From contig NZ_JABBFZ010000005.1 in assembly GCF_012927125.1 (NCBI RefSeq), positions 307,752-371,751 on the forward strand: a stretch of DNA of 64,000 nucleotides, read 5' to 3'. Below are positions 19,695-28,279 of the stretch, piece by piece (position 1 is the first letter of the stretch; each line of letters opens with the position of its first letter). This stretch comes from Paraburkholderia antibiotica (GTDB lineage Bacteria > Pseudomonadota > Gammaproteobacteria > Burkholderiales > Burkholderiaceae). A program made the translations under genes and the position numbers. The notes under the pieces were generated by a model, which did no database searches, was not told the DNA's origin, and was given only the letters and a program-made list of their open reading frames with translations.

Positions 19695-20118
19695 GGCGCC
19701 ACGTGCGTTGAAAATTTCGTTTTGAGCCGGAGAGATTTCTACAGGCGGTGTCATGAGTGGACTTTCCGCATACGTTGACACGCGAGGTCAAGCGCCGGCG
19801 CGCGGCGCGCATCGTCTGAGAATGCGGGCGGCCGTCAGGCGTTTGCAGCGCAGCGCATAAGCGGGCACCAGCACGGCCACAAGCGTGACCGCGCCGGTAT
19901 CAGGGAAACTCCGCGTCAAAACGAACAGAGCTGCGTCGTTAAATAAATTGGGAAGGCTTACTGACGTATGTCGTCCGCTTTCAGCACGGGTTTTGTCACG
20001 CGGCGGCCGGCGCCGCAATTTACTTCCGGACAACACCCGTGCCGAAAGCTTCTTCGCGATACGCCTACGCTTTATGAAAGCGCGACTGAAAGACGTATTA
20101 GTCGGAATGAGAAATAAG

Positions 20119-20143
20119 AAGGCCGCCGAACAGGCGGTTTTTT
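20119..20143 (+). terminator. Orphan Rho-independent terminator
   Basis: AAGGCCGCC-like arm (core CCGCC 20123-20127) pairs with GGCGG (20133-20137) extended by wobble pairs, followed by TTTTTT. No gene ends upstream on the plus strand, so it may close a small RNA or an unrecognised short gene. Confidence 0.55.
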
Positions 20144-20573
20144 ATTGCCGACATGAAGAGGCCGTGGGGACTGCGGATCGCTGCGTAGCGAGGCTACACG
20201 AGCCGTTGCTTGAAGCTGGCAAATAGCGATCGGGAGCAATTCGGCGAATAGCCTATGCAATTGCGCAACGAGCTAATCGATCGTAATACAAACCGTGTTG
20301 ATTAGAGAGCAAGCGCGATAAAGACTGCAATAATTCTATTAAGTTCCCGCATTTCGAAAATATTTTTTGCGTCACTCGCGAAATTGCTCATTCAATTGTC
20401 TGGTAACAAATCATTACACGCTTTAGTCGGCAATTTGTTCCGGCCCGATTACGTCACAGGTATTAAAACGGTGTTGCAAACGCACAACTTTGAATATTGA
20501 GACATTGCAAATTCGTCTGCTCTAACGCTGACGACCCCACCGCTCAATATTGTCAGAACTGACTGAAAAACAA

Positions 20574-20585
20574 TGACTTAGGTCA
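20574..20585. promoter_or_regulatory. TGAC-N4-GTCA palindrome upstream of the porin gene
   Basis: TGACTTAGGTCA lies about 208 bases before the porin start in AT-rich leader DNA; a nearby CAGAACTGACTG adds a further TGAC-like element. It could be an operator; no specific regulator can be named. Confidence 0.3.
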
Positions 20586-20792
20586 GTGTCCGCACCAATT
20601 GTTGCGAAATTCGAAAAATCATGTTGCGTGAATTGTCGGCGCTGCTATTAGGGTGTCCACCTACACTCACGCTTCGTTTCAAGGGTGCCCAGCCAAGCTT
20701 CACGGCTCGGCCACAGGGCGGTGGCAGATGCTCTCGGCATCAGCCGCTGAGGCGGGTCCCGCTCCCCGTAAATTTTTCGAATTGGAGTTCCC

Positions 20793-21938
20793 ATGAAAAA
20801 GAGTCTCATCGTCGTTGCGGCTGCCGCATCGTTCGCTTCCGTCGCACACGCACAAAGCAGCGTGACCCTGTATGGTCTGCTGGACGCAGGCCTGACGTAC
20901 ACCAGCAACGTTGGTGGCAACGCTAAGTGGGCAGCAGGCAGCGGCGGCATCAACCAGAGCATGTTCGGCCTGCGCGGTTCGGAAGATCTGGGCGGCGGTC
21001 TGAAGGCAATCTTCACGTTGGAAAGCGGCTTCAACATCAACAACGGCGGCTTCACCAACAACGGCGGCATGTTCAACCGTCAAGCGTTCGTCGGTCTGTC
21101 GAGCTCGCAATTCGGTACGGTTACGCTGGGCCGTCAATACGACGCAGCGCAAGACTACCTGGCACCGCTGACCGCAACGGGCAGCTGGGGCGGTACGTTC
21201 TTCGCTCACCCGTACAACAACGACAACCTGAACACCAACGGTGGTCTGTCGGTTAACAACTCGATCAAGTACTCGAGCGCTAACTACGCTGGCTTCACGT
21301 TCGGCGGCACGTACGGCTTCTCGAACCAGGCTGGTCAGTTCGCCAACAACCGCCAGTACAGCGTCGGTGCTGCATACCAGTGGCAAGGCCTGCACCTCGG
21401 TGCTGCATACGCTCAGCAGAACAACCCGAATGGCAACACCACGGGCGCTTCGGTGGGCACGATCGCGAACGCAGGCGGCTCGCTCGCCGACGCTCAATTC
21501 CGTCAGCGTCAGTTCGGCGCAGGCGCTTCGTACGGCTTCGGCCCGGCACTCGTCGGCGTGGCATGGACGCAATCGCGTATCGACAACCTGGTCGGCGCAG
21601 CAGCTGGTCAGCGTCAAGGTCGCACCAACAACTACGAAGTCAACGGTAAGTACAACCTGACGCCGGCAATGGCTCTGGGCATCGCTTACACGTTCACGGA
21701 CGCACGTGGCTACGGCATCAATGCCGACGGCAACGACCAGAAGACCCGTTACCACCAGATCGGCCTGCAGGCTGACTACTCGCTGTCGCGTCGCACCGAC
21801 GTCTACGCTCAAGCCGTGTACCAGCACGCAATGGGCGACGGCGGCGTGGCTTCGATCTACAGCGGCGACAATAGCGTTCCGACGTCGTCGTCGAAGAACC
21901 AGACGGCTGCTACGGTCGGTTTGCGTCACCGCTTCTAA
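20793..21938 (+). CDS. Gram-negative outer-membrane porin (Burkholderia OpcP/Omp38 type)
   Basis: A 381-residue trimeric general porin. It has a signal peptide (MKKSLIVVAAAASFASVAHA, cut before QSS), the opening strand SSVTLYGLLDAGLTY, the constriction-loop region LRGSEDLGGGLKAIFTLESGF, and a C-terminal strand ending in Phe (VGLRHRF), needed for assembly by the BAM complex. GGAG lies 8-11 bases before ATG 20793. Codon use is strongly biased (many GCA, CTG, AAC), in line with high expression. It faces a second porin gene in convergent orientation. Confidence 0.95.
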   Translation: MKKSLIVVAAAASFASVAHAQSSVTLYGLLDAGLTYTSNVGGNAKWAAGSGGINQSMFGLRGSEDLGGGLKAIFTLESGFNINNGGFTNNGGMFNRQAFVGLSSSQFGTVTLGRQYDAAQDYLAPLTATGSWGGTFFAHPYNNDNLNTNGGLSVNNSIKYSSANYAGFTFGGTYGFSNQAGQFANNRQYSVGAAYQWQGLHLGAAYAQQNNPNGNTTGASVGTIANAGGSLADAQFRQRQFGAGASYGFGPALVGVAWTQSRIDNLVGAAAGQRQGRTNNYEVNGKYNLTPAMALGIAYTFTDARGYGINADGNDQKTRYHQIGLQADYSLSRRTDVYAQAVYQHAMGDGGVASIYSGDNSVPTSSSKNQTAATVGLRHRF

Positions 21939-21966
21939 GCTTCAGCAGAAGCTACCTGTAGTACAG

Positions 21967-21993
21967 AAAGGTGCCGTTCGCGGCACCTTTTTT
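21967..21993 (+). terminator. Rho-independent terminator of the first porin gene
   Basis: AAAGGTGCCG (21967-21976) pairs with CGGCACCTTT (21981-21990), loop TTCG, then T-run. It lies 28 bases after the stop. Confidence 0.9.
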
Positions 21994-22040
21994 TATGCGC
22001 GCGGCAGACTGGTAAGCCGGTTTGCCGCGTGAGAAGCAAA

Positions 22041-22069
22041 AAAAACGGCGTCCCGAGGGACGCCGTTTT
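22041..22069 (-). terminator. Rho-independent terminator of the second porin gene
   Basis: AAAACGGCGTCCC pairs with GGGACGCCGTTTT around a GA core; on the minus strand a long T-run follows. It lies about 18 bases past the stop at 22088. Confidence 0.85.
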
Positions 22070-22087
22070 GCCATGCCGATCTGGAAT

Positions 22088-23227
22088 TCAGAAGATCGTG
22101 CGCAGACCGAGCGCCACGCCGGTCTGGTTGTCGCGGCCCGGCAGTTCGACCGAAGCCGCGCCCGACACCTTGTTGAAATCGACCGTGCCGTACACCTCGG
22201 TGCGCTTCGACAGCGCATATTCGGCCAGCGCGACGAAGGTGTAGCGATAGCCGCTGCCGAGCTGACCGTCGCCGATCGCCGCATTGGACATGTGGTCGTA
22301 ATACGCGGCGCCCGTCAGCATGAGCGCGCGCGTGGCTTGCCACGTGACGCCGGCGAACGGCCCGTTGTCGATGCGACCCGAACCCTTCACGATATCGACG
22401 CCCTGCACCAGCGGCTGCTGCGCGAGCGCGCTGTCGACAAAGCCGGTGTCGTCCTTCGAATGCAGATAGCCGACGAACAGTTTCGTCGAGCTGAACGCAT
22501 AGACGGCGTTCGCATTGAAGATGGTCTGCTTGTGATTGCTGTTGTCGCTGTTCTGCTGCACGCCGGCTGCGACGCTGAGCGGCCCGGCCACGTACGACAG
22601 CGTGAAGCCGTACATATTGCCCGCGCCGAGATGGCCGGGCACCTGGCCCGAGAAGCCGCCCTCGCCGGTCGACGTCGAGTCCGTACCGAACGAATACATC
22701 GCGGCGACCGTCAGGCCGTTGAAGGTGCCGGTGTACTTGACCGCGTTGTCCCCGTAGAGGCCCGCGCCGAGCGCGCCCAGCAGCCACGAGTTCTCGTTGT
22801 AGTTGCCGACCGTGAGCGGGTCGTAGGTGTCGCCGAGCAGATCGAACAGCGGCGACTTCTGACGGCCCAGCGTCAGCGTGCCGTAGCGGCTGCTCAGGCC
22901 GACGTACGCGTTGCGGTTGAAGAGGCGATGGCTGTCCGATGCCGTGCCGTCCTGCAGGTTGACACCGCTTTCCAGATCGAAGATCGCCTTGATGCCGCCA
23001 CCGAGGTCTTCCGAGCCGCGCAGACCCCAGCGGCTATTGGTGACCGCGCCGTTCGTCATGAACAGGCGGCCGTCGTTATTGGCGTTCGAGTTCGTCAGAT
23101 AGCGCACGCTGACGTCGGCGACGCCGTACAGCGTGATCGAACTTTGCGCGGCGGCCTGCTCCGATGTGACGGCAAGGGCGGCGCCGCCAAGCAGCGCGGC
23201 GGTCTTGAGAAAGCGGATGTGTCTCAC
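22088..23227 (-). CDS. Outer-membrane porin, second copy
   Basis: A 379-residue porin of the same family as the plus-strand neighbour but clearly diverged. Starting at GTG 23227 gives (V)RHIRFLKTAALLGGAALAV, a normal signal peptide ending near EQAAA-QSS, with AGGA 7 bases upstream. A longer frame to 23326 would bury the signal peptide, so I reject it. Family strands seen: SSITLYGVADVSVRYL, WGLRGSEDLGGGIKAIFDLESG, and the C-terminal VALGLRTIF ending in Phe. It probably has a different loop charge and hence substrate range. Confidence 0.93.
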   Translation of the reverse strand: MRHIRFLKTAALLGGAALAVTSEQAAAQSSITLYGVADVSVRYLTNSNANNDGRLFMTNGAVTNSRWGLRGSEDLGGGIKAIFDLESGVNLQDGTASDSHRLFNRNAYVGLSSRYGTLTLGRQKSPLFDLLGDTYDPLTVGNYNENSWLLGALGAGLYGDNAVKYTGTFNGLTVAAMYSFGTDSTSTGEGGFSGQVPGHLGAGNMYGFTLSYVAGPLSVAAGVQQNSDNSNHKQTIFNANAVYAFSSTKLFVGYLHSKDDTGFVDSALAQQPLVQGVDIVKGSGRIDNGPFAGVTWQATRALMLTGAAYYDHMSNAAIGDGQLGSGYRYTFVALAEYALSKRTEVYGTVDFNKVSGAASVELPGRDNQTGVALGLRTIF

Positions 23228-23505
23228 TGAATTTCCTGCGTGTGGAGAGAGGGATTTATCGTTTGAACGCGGCGCGCACGGATGAGCCGCGGCGTCGGGC
23301 GCGCCGATGATAGACCACGGGCTCATGCTGCGCCATCAGCGTGTTGACGCAATAACGTATTGTGTTTTTTGACAATTGCGCTTGTTTAGTTGACAAGAAT
23401 TGACTTTGTCCCTCGTGAGCTTCGAGTAGTCTCGAACGAGTTGACATATGGACATACTTTTCGCCGCGACGTCGGTCCGCGTTTTGCGTGGACGCGCCTT
23501 TATGC

Positions 23506-23859
23506 ATGAATATTCCTTCTTCCGAACCCATCGCGATCTGGCCGGTCATTCAGGACTTAACCGACGAACAATGGCAGCGTGTCGCACCGCTTCTGCCTGA
23601 GACGCTGAACGAGGGGCCGCGCCGCGGTCGTCCGCCGATCGATATCCGCCGCGTGCTCAACAGCGTGATGTGGGTGCTGCACACGCGCGCGCCATGGAGC
23701 GCAATGCCTGAGCACTATGTGCCTTATCAGACCGCACATCGTTACTACCTGCGCTGGAAAAGATCAGGAGTCTTGACCGCGATCATGTTCGCGCTATTCA
23801 AGACCGACGACGTGCTCGAAATGCGCGCCACCCGCAAAGGTGGCGTGCGGGCGAGTTAG
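23506..23859 (+). CDS. Stand-alone IS5-type transposase N-terminal domain (DUF4096-like)
   Basis: A 117-residue protein that matches only the N-terminal DNA-binding domain of IS5/IS4-group transposases: LTDEQWQRVAPLLP, GRPPIDIRRVLNSVMWVLHTRAPWSAMPEHYVPYQTAHRYYLRW. The DDE catalytic domain is absent and no continuation was seen in any frame after the stop at 23859. No terminal inverted repeats were found around it. It may be a remnant of an insertion sequence or a domesticated DNA-binding protein; the intact frame favours the latter a little. ATG 23506 is chosen; an ATG six codons upstream is possible. Confidence 0.7.
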   Translation: MNIPSSEPIAIWPVIQDLTDEQWQRVAPLLPETLNEGPRRGRPPIDIRRVLNSVMWVLHTRAPWSAMPEHYVPYQTAHRYYLRWKRSGVLTAIMFALFKTDDVLEMRATRKGGVRAS

Positions 23860-23912
23860 ACCGCCGCGTCACGCCGGGACCAAACGCGGAAACAGAAACG
23901 AAAGAGAAAGGC

Positions 23913-23937
23913 CGTCGCCGGCATCGTTCCGGCGACG
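23913..23937. terminator. Hairpin between the transposase-like gene and the Crp/Fnr regulator
   Basis: CGTCGCCGG (23913-23921) pairs perfectly with CCGGCGACG (23929-23937) around CATCGTT. It lies between two convergent genes; the flanks (CTTCTT right, GAAAG left) are weakly terminator-like. Confidence 0.5.
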
Positions 23938-23991
23938 CTTCTTCGATCTACCCGGCGCCTATTCCCGAATCTCCCGGGTCTCCAGGATCTT

Positions 23992-24732
23992 CTAGATCTG
24001 TTCCCGTCCGAACTCGCAGAGCCGTTCGAGATCGAGCACATCGATCTGGTTATACGACAGACGCAAGATCCGCAGCTTTTCGAGGTTCTGCAGCGCCTGA
24101 TTGATGCGTTGCCGAGAGACCCCGGCGAGCAAACCGACTTCCTCCTGCGAAATCGCCAGCGTGCGCCCGGTGTCCGGATACAGGTCGGGGTTGAACAACT
24201 GCGCGAGCGATTGCGCGACACGCGCATCCACGTCGAGCAGCCGGCTGTTCTGGATCGACGCAATGAATTCCCCCATCCGGTTGTTCAACTGACGGATCAC
24301 GAAGCCGGTGAACGGCAGACTCGATTCGAGCAGCGCATGGAAGGTCGTGGATGGCACGAACATCACGAGCGACGGCTGGATCGCGGCGACGTCGTATTTG
24401 CGCAATTCCCGTTTGATTACGCTGCCTTCGCCGAACCAGCCGCCCGGCGGCACGCCCGACAGCGTGCAGCTGCGGCCCGACGCGTTGTAGATCGCGAGCT
24501 TGATGAGCCCGGAATGGACGCCGATCCAGTAGTCGGAGGGTTCGCTGCGGCGCGCGATCCACGCGCCGCCTTCGAGGTGCTCGGCATGCGCGCTGGCGAG
24601 CACCATCGCCTGATGCTCGGCGGCGAGCGCGCGAAACCACGCGCAGGTGGCGAAGAGCCGCGCGAGCTCGGCGGGCGCGACGCGCTGGGACGAGGGGAGT
24701 TCGGCGGGGGAGGTGAGCGGAGCGTCGTTCAT
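23992..24732 (-). CDS. Crp/Fnr-family transcriptional regulator
   Basis: A 246-residue regulator with an N-terminal cyclic-nucleotide-binding-like beta-barrel (about residues 35-140), a long dimer helix and a C-terminal winged helix-turn-helix (SQEEVGLLAGVSRQRINQALQNLEK near residues 190-215). No Cys cluster for an iron-sulfur centre is present, so it is not a classical Fnr. The effector is unknown. I start at ATG 24732 (MNDAPLTS); the longer frame to 24843 would run across the palindrome at 24809-24826. It is divergent from the acyl-CoA ligase and probably controls it. Confidence 0.88.
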   Translation of the reverse strand: MNDAPLTSPAELPSSQRVAPAELARLFATCAWFRALAAEHQAMVLASAHAEHLEGGAWIARRSEPSDYWIGVHSGLIKLAIYNASGRSCTLSGVPPGGWFGEGSVIKRELRKYDVAAIQPSLVMFVPSTTFHALLESSLPFTGFVIRQLNNRMGEFIASIQNSRLLDVDARVAQSLAQLFNPDLYPDTGRTLAISQEEVGLLAGVSRQRINQALQNLEKLRILRLSYNQIDVLDLERLCEFGREQI

Positions 24733-24808
24733 GAGCGGTAAGCGGCGTGGAGCGGTAGCGGCCGGGCTGGATCGATTCTGGGTGGGCGCCGACCGTGGGT
24801 CGGCTACT

Positions 24809-24826
24809 CTGTCATTTGAATGACAG
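24809..24826. promoter_or_regulatory. Perfect palindrome resembling a Crp-family operator
   Basis: CTGTCATTTGAATGACAG is a perfect inverted repeat. Its core TGTCA-N6-TGACA has the same spacing as the CRP site TGTGA-N6-TCACA. It lies 77 bases before the Crp/Fnr gene and 122 bases before the acyl-CoA ligase, so it is a strong candidate for the regulator's own site. Confidence 0.65.
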
Positions 24827-24947
24827 ACAGTTCGCGATGACAATTGCTAGGCTAGGCCCCGTTGCCAACGTGGGAAGTCGGCAGCAGCCCCCGGCCTGCC
24901 AATCAGAACGATCATCGGCGCGGTTCGCGCCCCCAGGAGACGATGCA

Positions 24948-26582
24948 ATGACACAGCACATGTTCGACGAAGGTCTCGAGCGACGCGAGGCCAATTATGT
25001 CCCGTTGACGCCAATCGACTTCCTCGTGCGCGCAGCGCAAGTGTATGGCGAGCGGCTCGCGATCGTCCATGGGGAGATTCGTCGAAACTGGCGCGAGACC
25101 TACGAGCGCGCGCGGCGGCTCGCGAGCGCATTGCGTTCGGCCGGCATCGAGCGCGGCGATACGGTCGCCGCGTTGCTGCCGAACATCCCGCCGATGGTCG
25201 AAGCGCACTTCGGCGTGCCGATGGCGGGCGCGGTGCTCAACACGCTGAATACCCGGCTCGACGTCGCGACGCTGCTGTTCATGCTGCGCCACGGCGAGGC
25301 GAAGGTGCTGATCGTCGATACCGAATACGCCGAGCTGGCGCATCGGGCGGCGCTCGAATTTCCGCAACTGCGCGTGATCAGCGTGGCCGACGCCTACCCG
25401 GCCGACGCCGCGCAATTCCCGCGCGCGACGGATTACGAAGCGTTCCTGCAGACCGGCGACCCGGCCTACGAATGGACCCCGCCCGCCGACGAGTGGGACG
25501 CGATCGCGCTCAACTACACGTCGGGCACGACCGGCGACCCGAAGGGCGTCGTCTACCATCATCGCGGCGCGTATCTGAACGCGCTCAGCAACATCCTCGA
25601 ATGGGACATGCCGAAGCACGCGGTCTATCTGTGGACGCTGCCGCTGTTTCACTGCAACGGCTGGTGCTTCCCGTGGACCGTGGCGGCGCGCGCGGGCGTC
25701 AACGTGTGCCTGCGCCGGTTCGACGCGAAGACCGTGTTCGAGCTGATTCGCCGCGAGCGCATCACGCACTACTGTGGCGCGCCAATCGTGCAGAGCGCGC
25801 TCGCGAACGCGCCGGCCGAATGGCGCGAGGGCATCGAGCATCGCGTATCGACGATGGTCGCGGGCGCGGCGCCGCCGCCCGCCGTGATCGCGAAGATGAA
25901 GGAGATCGGCTTCGATCTGACGCATGTGTACGGTCTGACCGAAACCTACGGGCCGGCGGCCGTCTGCGCGAAGCAGGACGCGTGGGACGCGCTCGACGAC
26001 CTCACCCGCGCCGACCTGACCGCGCGTCAGGGCGTGCGCTACCACCTGCAGGCGGCGGTTGCGGTGCTCGATCCGGACACGCTCGAGCCGGTACCGAACG
26101 ACGGCGAGACGCTCGGCGAGATCATGTTCCGCGGCAACATCTGCATGAAGGGCTATCTGAAGAACGAACGCGCGAGCGACGCGGCCTTCCGCGGCGGCTG
26201 GTTCCATACCGGCGATCTCGGCGTGCGCACGGCCGACGGCTACGTGCGCATCCGTGACCGCAGCAAGGACATCATCATTTCGGGTGGCGAGAATATTTCG
26301 AGCATCGAGGTCGAGGACACGCTGTACCGCCACCCGGCGGTCGCGGTCGCGGCGGTGGTCGCGATGGCCGATGCGAAGTGGGGCGAGGTGCCGTGCGCGT
26401 TCGTCGAACTGAAGGAAGGCGCGCAGGCGACCGAGGAGGAGATCATCGCGCACTGCCGGCTGTTTCTTGCCGGCTACAAGCTGCCGAAGGCGGTGCGCTT
26501 TGGCGAGTTGCCGAAGACGTCGACGGGGAAAATCCAGAAGTTCGAATTGCGCGCGCGGATCAAGGCGGAGGGGAAGGGCTGA
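24948..26582 (+). CDS. Acyl-CoA synthetase (AMP-forming, DmdB/AlkK-like)
   Basis: A 544-residue member of the ANL superfamily that activates a carboxylic acid with ATP and joins it to CoA. The nucleotide-binding P-loop YTSGTTGDPKGV is near residue 200, followed by FHCNGWCFPW, the YGLTETYGP motif, the hinge GDLGVRTADGYVRIRDRSKD, and the C-terminal catalytic Lys in LPKTSTGKIQKFELR. FHCNGWCFPW and overall length fit medium/long-chain acyl or 3-methylmercaptopropionyl-CoA ligases; the substrate is not certain. AGGAGA precedes ATG 24948. It is divergent from the Crp/Fnr regulator. Confidence 0.9.
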   Translation: MTQHMFDEGLERREANYVPLTPIDFLVRAAQVYGERLAIVHGEIRRNWRETYERARRLASALRSAGIERGDTVAALLPNIPPMVEAHFGVPMAGAVLNTLNTRLDVATLLFMLRHGEAKVLIVDTEYAELAHRAALEFPQLRVISVADAYPADAAQFPRATDYEAFLQTGDPAYEWTPPADEWDAIALNYTSGTTGDPKGVVYHHRGAYLNALSNILEWDMPKHAVYLWTLPLFHCNGWCFPWTVAARAGVNVCLRRFDAKTVFELIRRERITHYCGAPIVQSALANAPAEWREGIEHRVSTMVAGAAPPPAVIAKMKEIGFDLTHVYGLTETYGPAAVCAKQDAWDALDDLTRADLTARQGVRYHLQAAVAVLDPDTLEPVPNDGETLGEIMFRGNICMKGYLKNERASDAAFRGGWFHTGDLGVRTADGYVRIRDRSKDIIISGGENISSIEVEDTLYRHPAVAVAAVVAMADAKWGEVPCAFVELKEGAQATEEEIIAHCRLFLAGYKLPKAVRFGELPKTSTGKIQKFELRARIKAEGKG

Positions 26583-26661
26583 CGCACTGCGATTGCCGGC
26601 GCCTACTGGCGGGCACGGGGGCGCGTATCGATACGACGATGCGCGCCGCTACATGCTGCCG

Positions 26662-27300
26662 TCAGATCCCCACCTTGTGTGCATTCAGAATCAGCCGCAG
26701 TCCCAGCGCGGTCACCGCGCTCGCGGCGACCCGGTCGATCCACGCCTTCCAGCGCAAATAGATCTCGCGCGGCCGCTTGCTCGAAAAGCACAGCGCGACG
26801 ACCGTGTACCAGCCTGCCTCGATAGCGAAGATCGCCGGCGGCAACGCGAAATAGCACCACACCGGCGGATGCTGCGGCAGCAGTGCCGCGAAGATACTGC
26901 CGTAATAGACGGCGGTTTTCGGATTGCTGAGCTGCGTGCTCAGGCCGATCCAGAACGATTTGCGCGGATTGCCGCCGCTGCCGTCCTGGGTTGCGCTGAA
27001 GGCCAGTGGCTTCGCGGCGCCGCGCCAGATTTTCGAAGCAAGGTAGATCAGATAGATGCCGCCGGCCACTTTCAGGCCGACGTACAGCCACTCGACGGTC
27101 GCGAGCAGCGTATAGAGCCCGAGTAGCGCGATGCCGCTAAAAAACACGCCGCCGATGCCCATCCCAAGCGCGGTGGCGAGACCGTCGCCGCGCGACAGAC
27201 CGATCGCGTTGCGTGCAACGATGACGAAGCTAGGTCCCGGACTCATCGCGCCTAATAGCAGCGCGGCGAGGATCGTGAGGATGGCGGTCGAGGCGGGCAT
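26662..27300 (-). CDS. LysE/RhtB-family amino-acid exporter
   Basis: A 212-residue inner-membrane protein with about six hydrophobic segments. The family signature is at the N terminus (LLGAMSPGPSFVIVARNA, with GPS and an Arg in the first loop) and in the middle (SNPKTAVYYGSIFAALLP). Members export amino acids or related small metabolites such as homoserine lactones; the substrate is unknown. AGGAG lies 5-10 bases before ATG 27300. It is convergent with the acyl-CoA ligase. Confidence 0.9.
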   Translation of the reverse strand: MPASTAILTILAALLLGAMSPGPSFVIVARNAIGLSRGDGLATALGMGIGGVFFSGIALLGLYTLLATVEWLYVGLKVAGGIYLIYLASKIWRGAAKPLAFSATQDGSGGNPRKSFWIGLSTQLSNPKTAVYYGSIFAALLPQHPPVWCYFALPPAIFAIEAGWYTVVALCFSSKRPREIYLRWKAWIDRVAASAVTALGLRLILNAHKVGI

Positions 27301-27822
27301 GGCGTTGTCTCCTGAGGGCGGCTACGCTTGTCGAATGAACTGCGGCGGCGCGGCCCGGCCGCGGATTTTCGACGAGCATCGAGTCTCGCATTGTCCGTCA
27401 ATCACGCCGCCGAAGCCACGAATACTGAAAAGCCATAGGCCCTGCAATAAGCGTCATTAGAAAAAGTCCCTTGCTGCGTTCCAAATAAATTGGATGCTAG
27501 AATGACCTCCCATACGCTGAAGCCCCGTCGGAACACTGCGGCGACCTGTGAAGGCGATCATGCGGCGCGGTACAGATCCGGATGCAGATTGCGCGCAATT
27601 CGAATTGTTAATTCGGCCAATTCTCTCGCCTTCGTTCAGACGCTTCAATTCAGAATTTAATCGATATTATTTATAAGTACGGGTTTTCACGTATTTATAA
27701 CAATGTCGTAAATTCGTATTGCTTCAGATTTTTCCGACCTTTTTTTAAATTTCGCATGGGTTTCGCAGCGATTTGCGAAGCCCTGTTTGTCTAACGCCAG
27801 CATCAGCTGCGACACCAGGATT
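27301..27822. other. Divergent AT-rich intergenic region, LysE exporter / H-NS-like gene
   Basis: A 522-base gap whose right half (about 27640-27760) is strongly AT-rich, unlike its surroundings. A perfect inverted repeat TTCGCA-N6-TGCGAA lies at 27762-27779, about 43 bases before the H-NS-like start. No gene or RNA was recognised. Confidence 0.5.
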
Positions 27823-28089
27823 ATGAAAGAGCGAGAAGGACAACAACGGCTGTTCGAACTCGATGAGAATGTGCGCGATCGCATGATCGTGTGGATTCGC
27901 CGCCGTATGGACGAATACGACATCACGATCGAGGCGCTGGCGGAATCGCTCGAAGCCGATGCGAACGCCGTGCGCGCGGTGCTGTATCGCGACGCGTTCG
28001 GTAATACGTGGGATGGTCACGGCGACAAACCGGCATGGCTCGCGCGCGCGATTCACGCCGGACAAAACATCGATCATTTCCGCTGCTGA
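27823..28089 (+). CDS. Short H-NS-like nucleoid protein
   Basis: An 88-residue protein ending in a betaproteobacterial H-NS DNA-binding domain: YRDAFGNTWDGHGDKPAWLARAI followed by AGQNIDHFR (split motif; the usual form is TWSGRGRxPxW). The N-terminal half is predicted helical (IVWIRRRMDEYDITIEALAESL) but shorter than a classical H-NS oligomerisation domain. In the core loop the common basic RGR is replaced by GHGD, which may weaken AT minor-groove binding. AGGA lies 4-7 bases before ATG 27823. It lies downstream of an unusually AT-rich region, the kind H-NS proteins bind. Confidence 0.75.
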   Translation: MKEREGQQRLFELDENVRDRMIVWIRRRMDEYDITIEALAESLEADANAVRAVLYRDAFGNTWDGHGDKPAWLARAIHAGQNIDHFRC

Positions 28090-28130
28090 GCGGTGTCGGC
28101 CGTCAAACCGGAAACGTCGCGGATCCGTCG

Positions 28131-28161
28131 CGCAAAAAAAAAGCCCGCTCGACGCGGGCTT
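28131..28161 (-). terminator. Rho-independent terminator of pcaHG
   Basis: AAGCCCGC (28141-28148) pairs with GCGGGCTT (28154-28161); on the minus strand a run of about nine T follows. It lies about 120 bases past the pcaG stop. Confidence 0.8.
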
Positions 28162-28279
28162 AACCTTTACTACTCGGAGTTTCGCGATCCAGTCGCTTGA
28201 CGGATCGTACGCAGTTTATGTGAAAGCGAGATGAAAGTGTGAAAGAGTCACTTCAAAATCTCGCCTCACAAGCCCCGCT

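Larger units (their letters stand above)
19174..20792. other. Long mostly noncoding region between the tRNA and the first porin gene
   Basis: About 1.6 kb with no convincing gene except a doubtful 68-codon frame at 19488. From about 19940 the base composition drops to AT-rich. It holds an orphan terminator-like hairpin (20119-20143) and, just before the porin, a TGAC-TTAG-GTCA palindrome (20574-20585). No integrase, IS end or tRNA fragment was seen. Confidence 0.6.

Noticed and set aside
19885..20226. 113-codon plus-strand frame
   Set aside because: No ribosome site, no family look, and it runs across a terminator hairpin.
19045..20792. Genomic island inserted at the tRNA
   Set aside because: No integrase and no repeated tRNA 3' end were seen downstream; the region is simply gene-poor.
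23228..23326. N-terminal extension of the second porin
   Set aside because: It would place the signal peptide 33 residues inside the protein; GTG 23227 has a good ribosome site.
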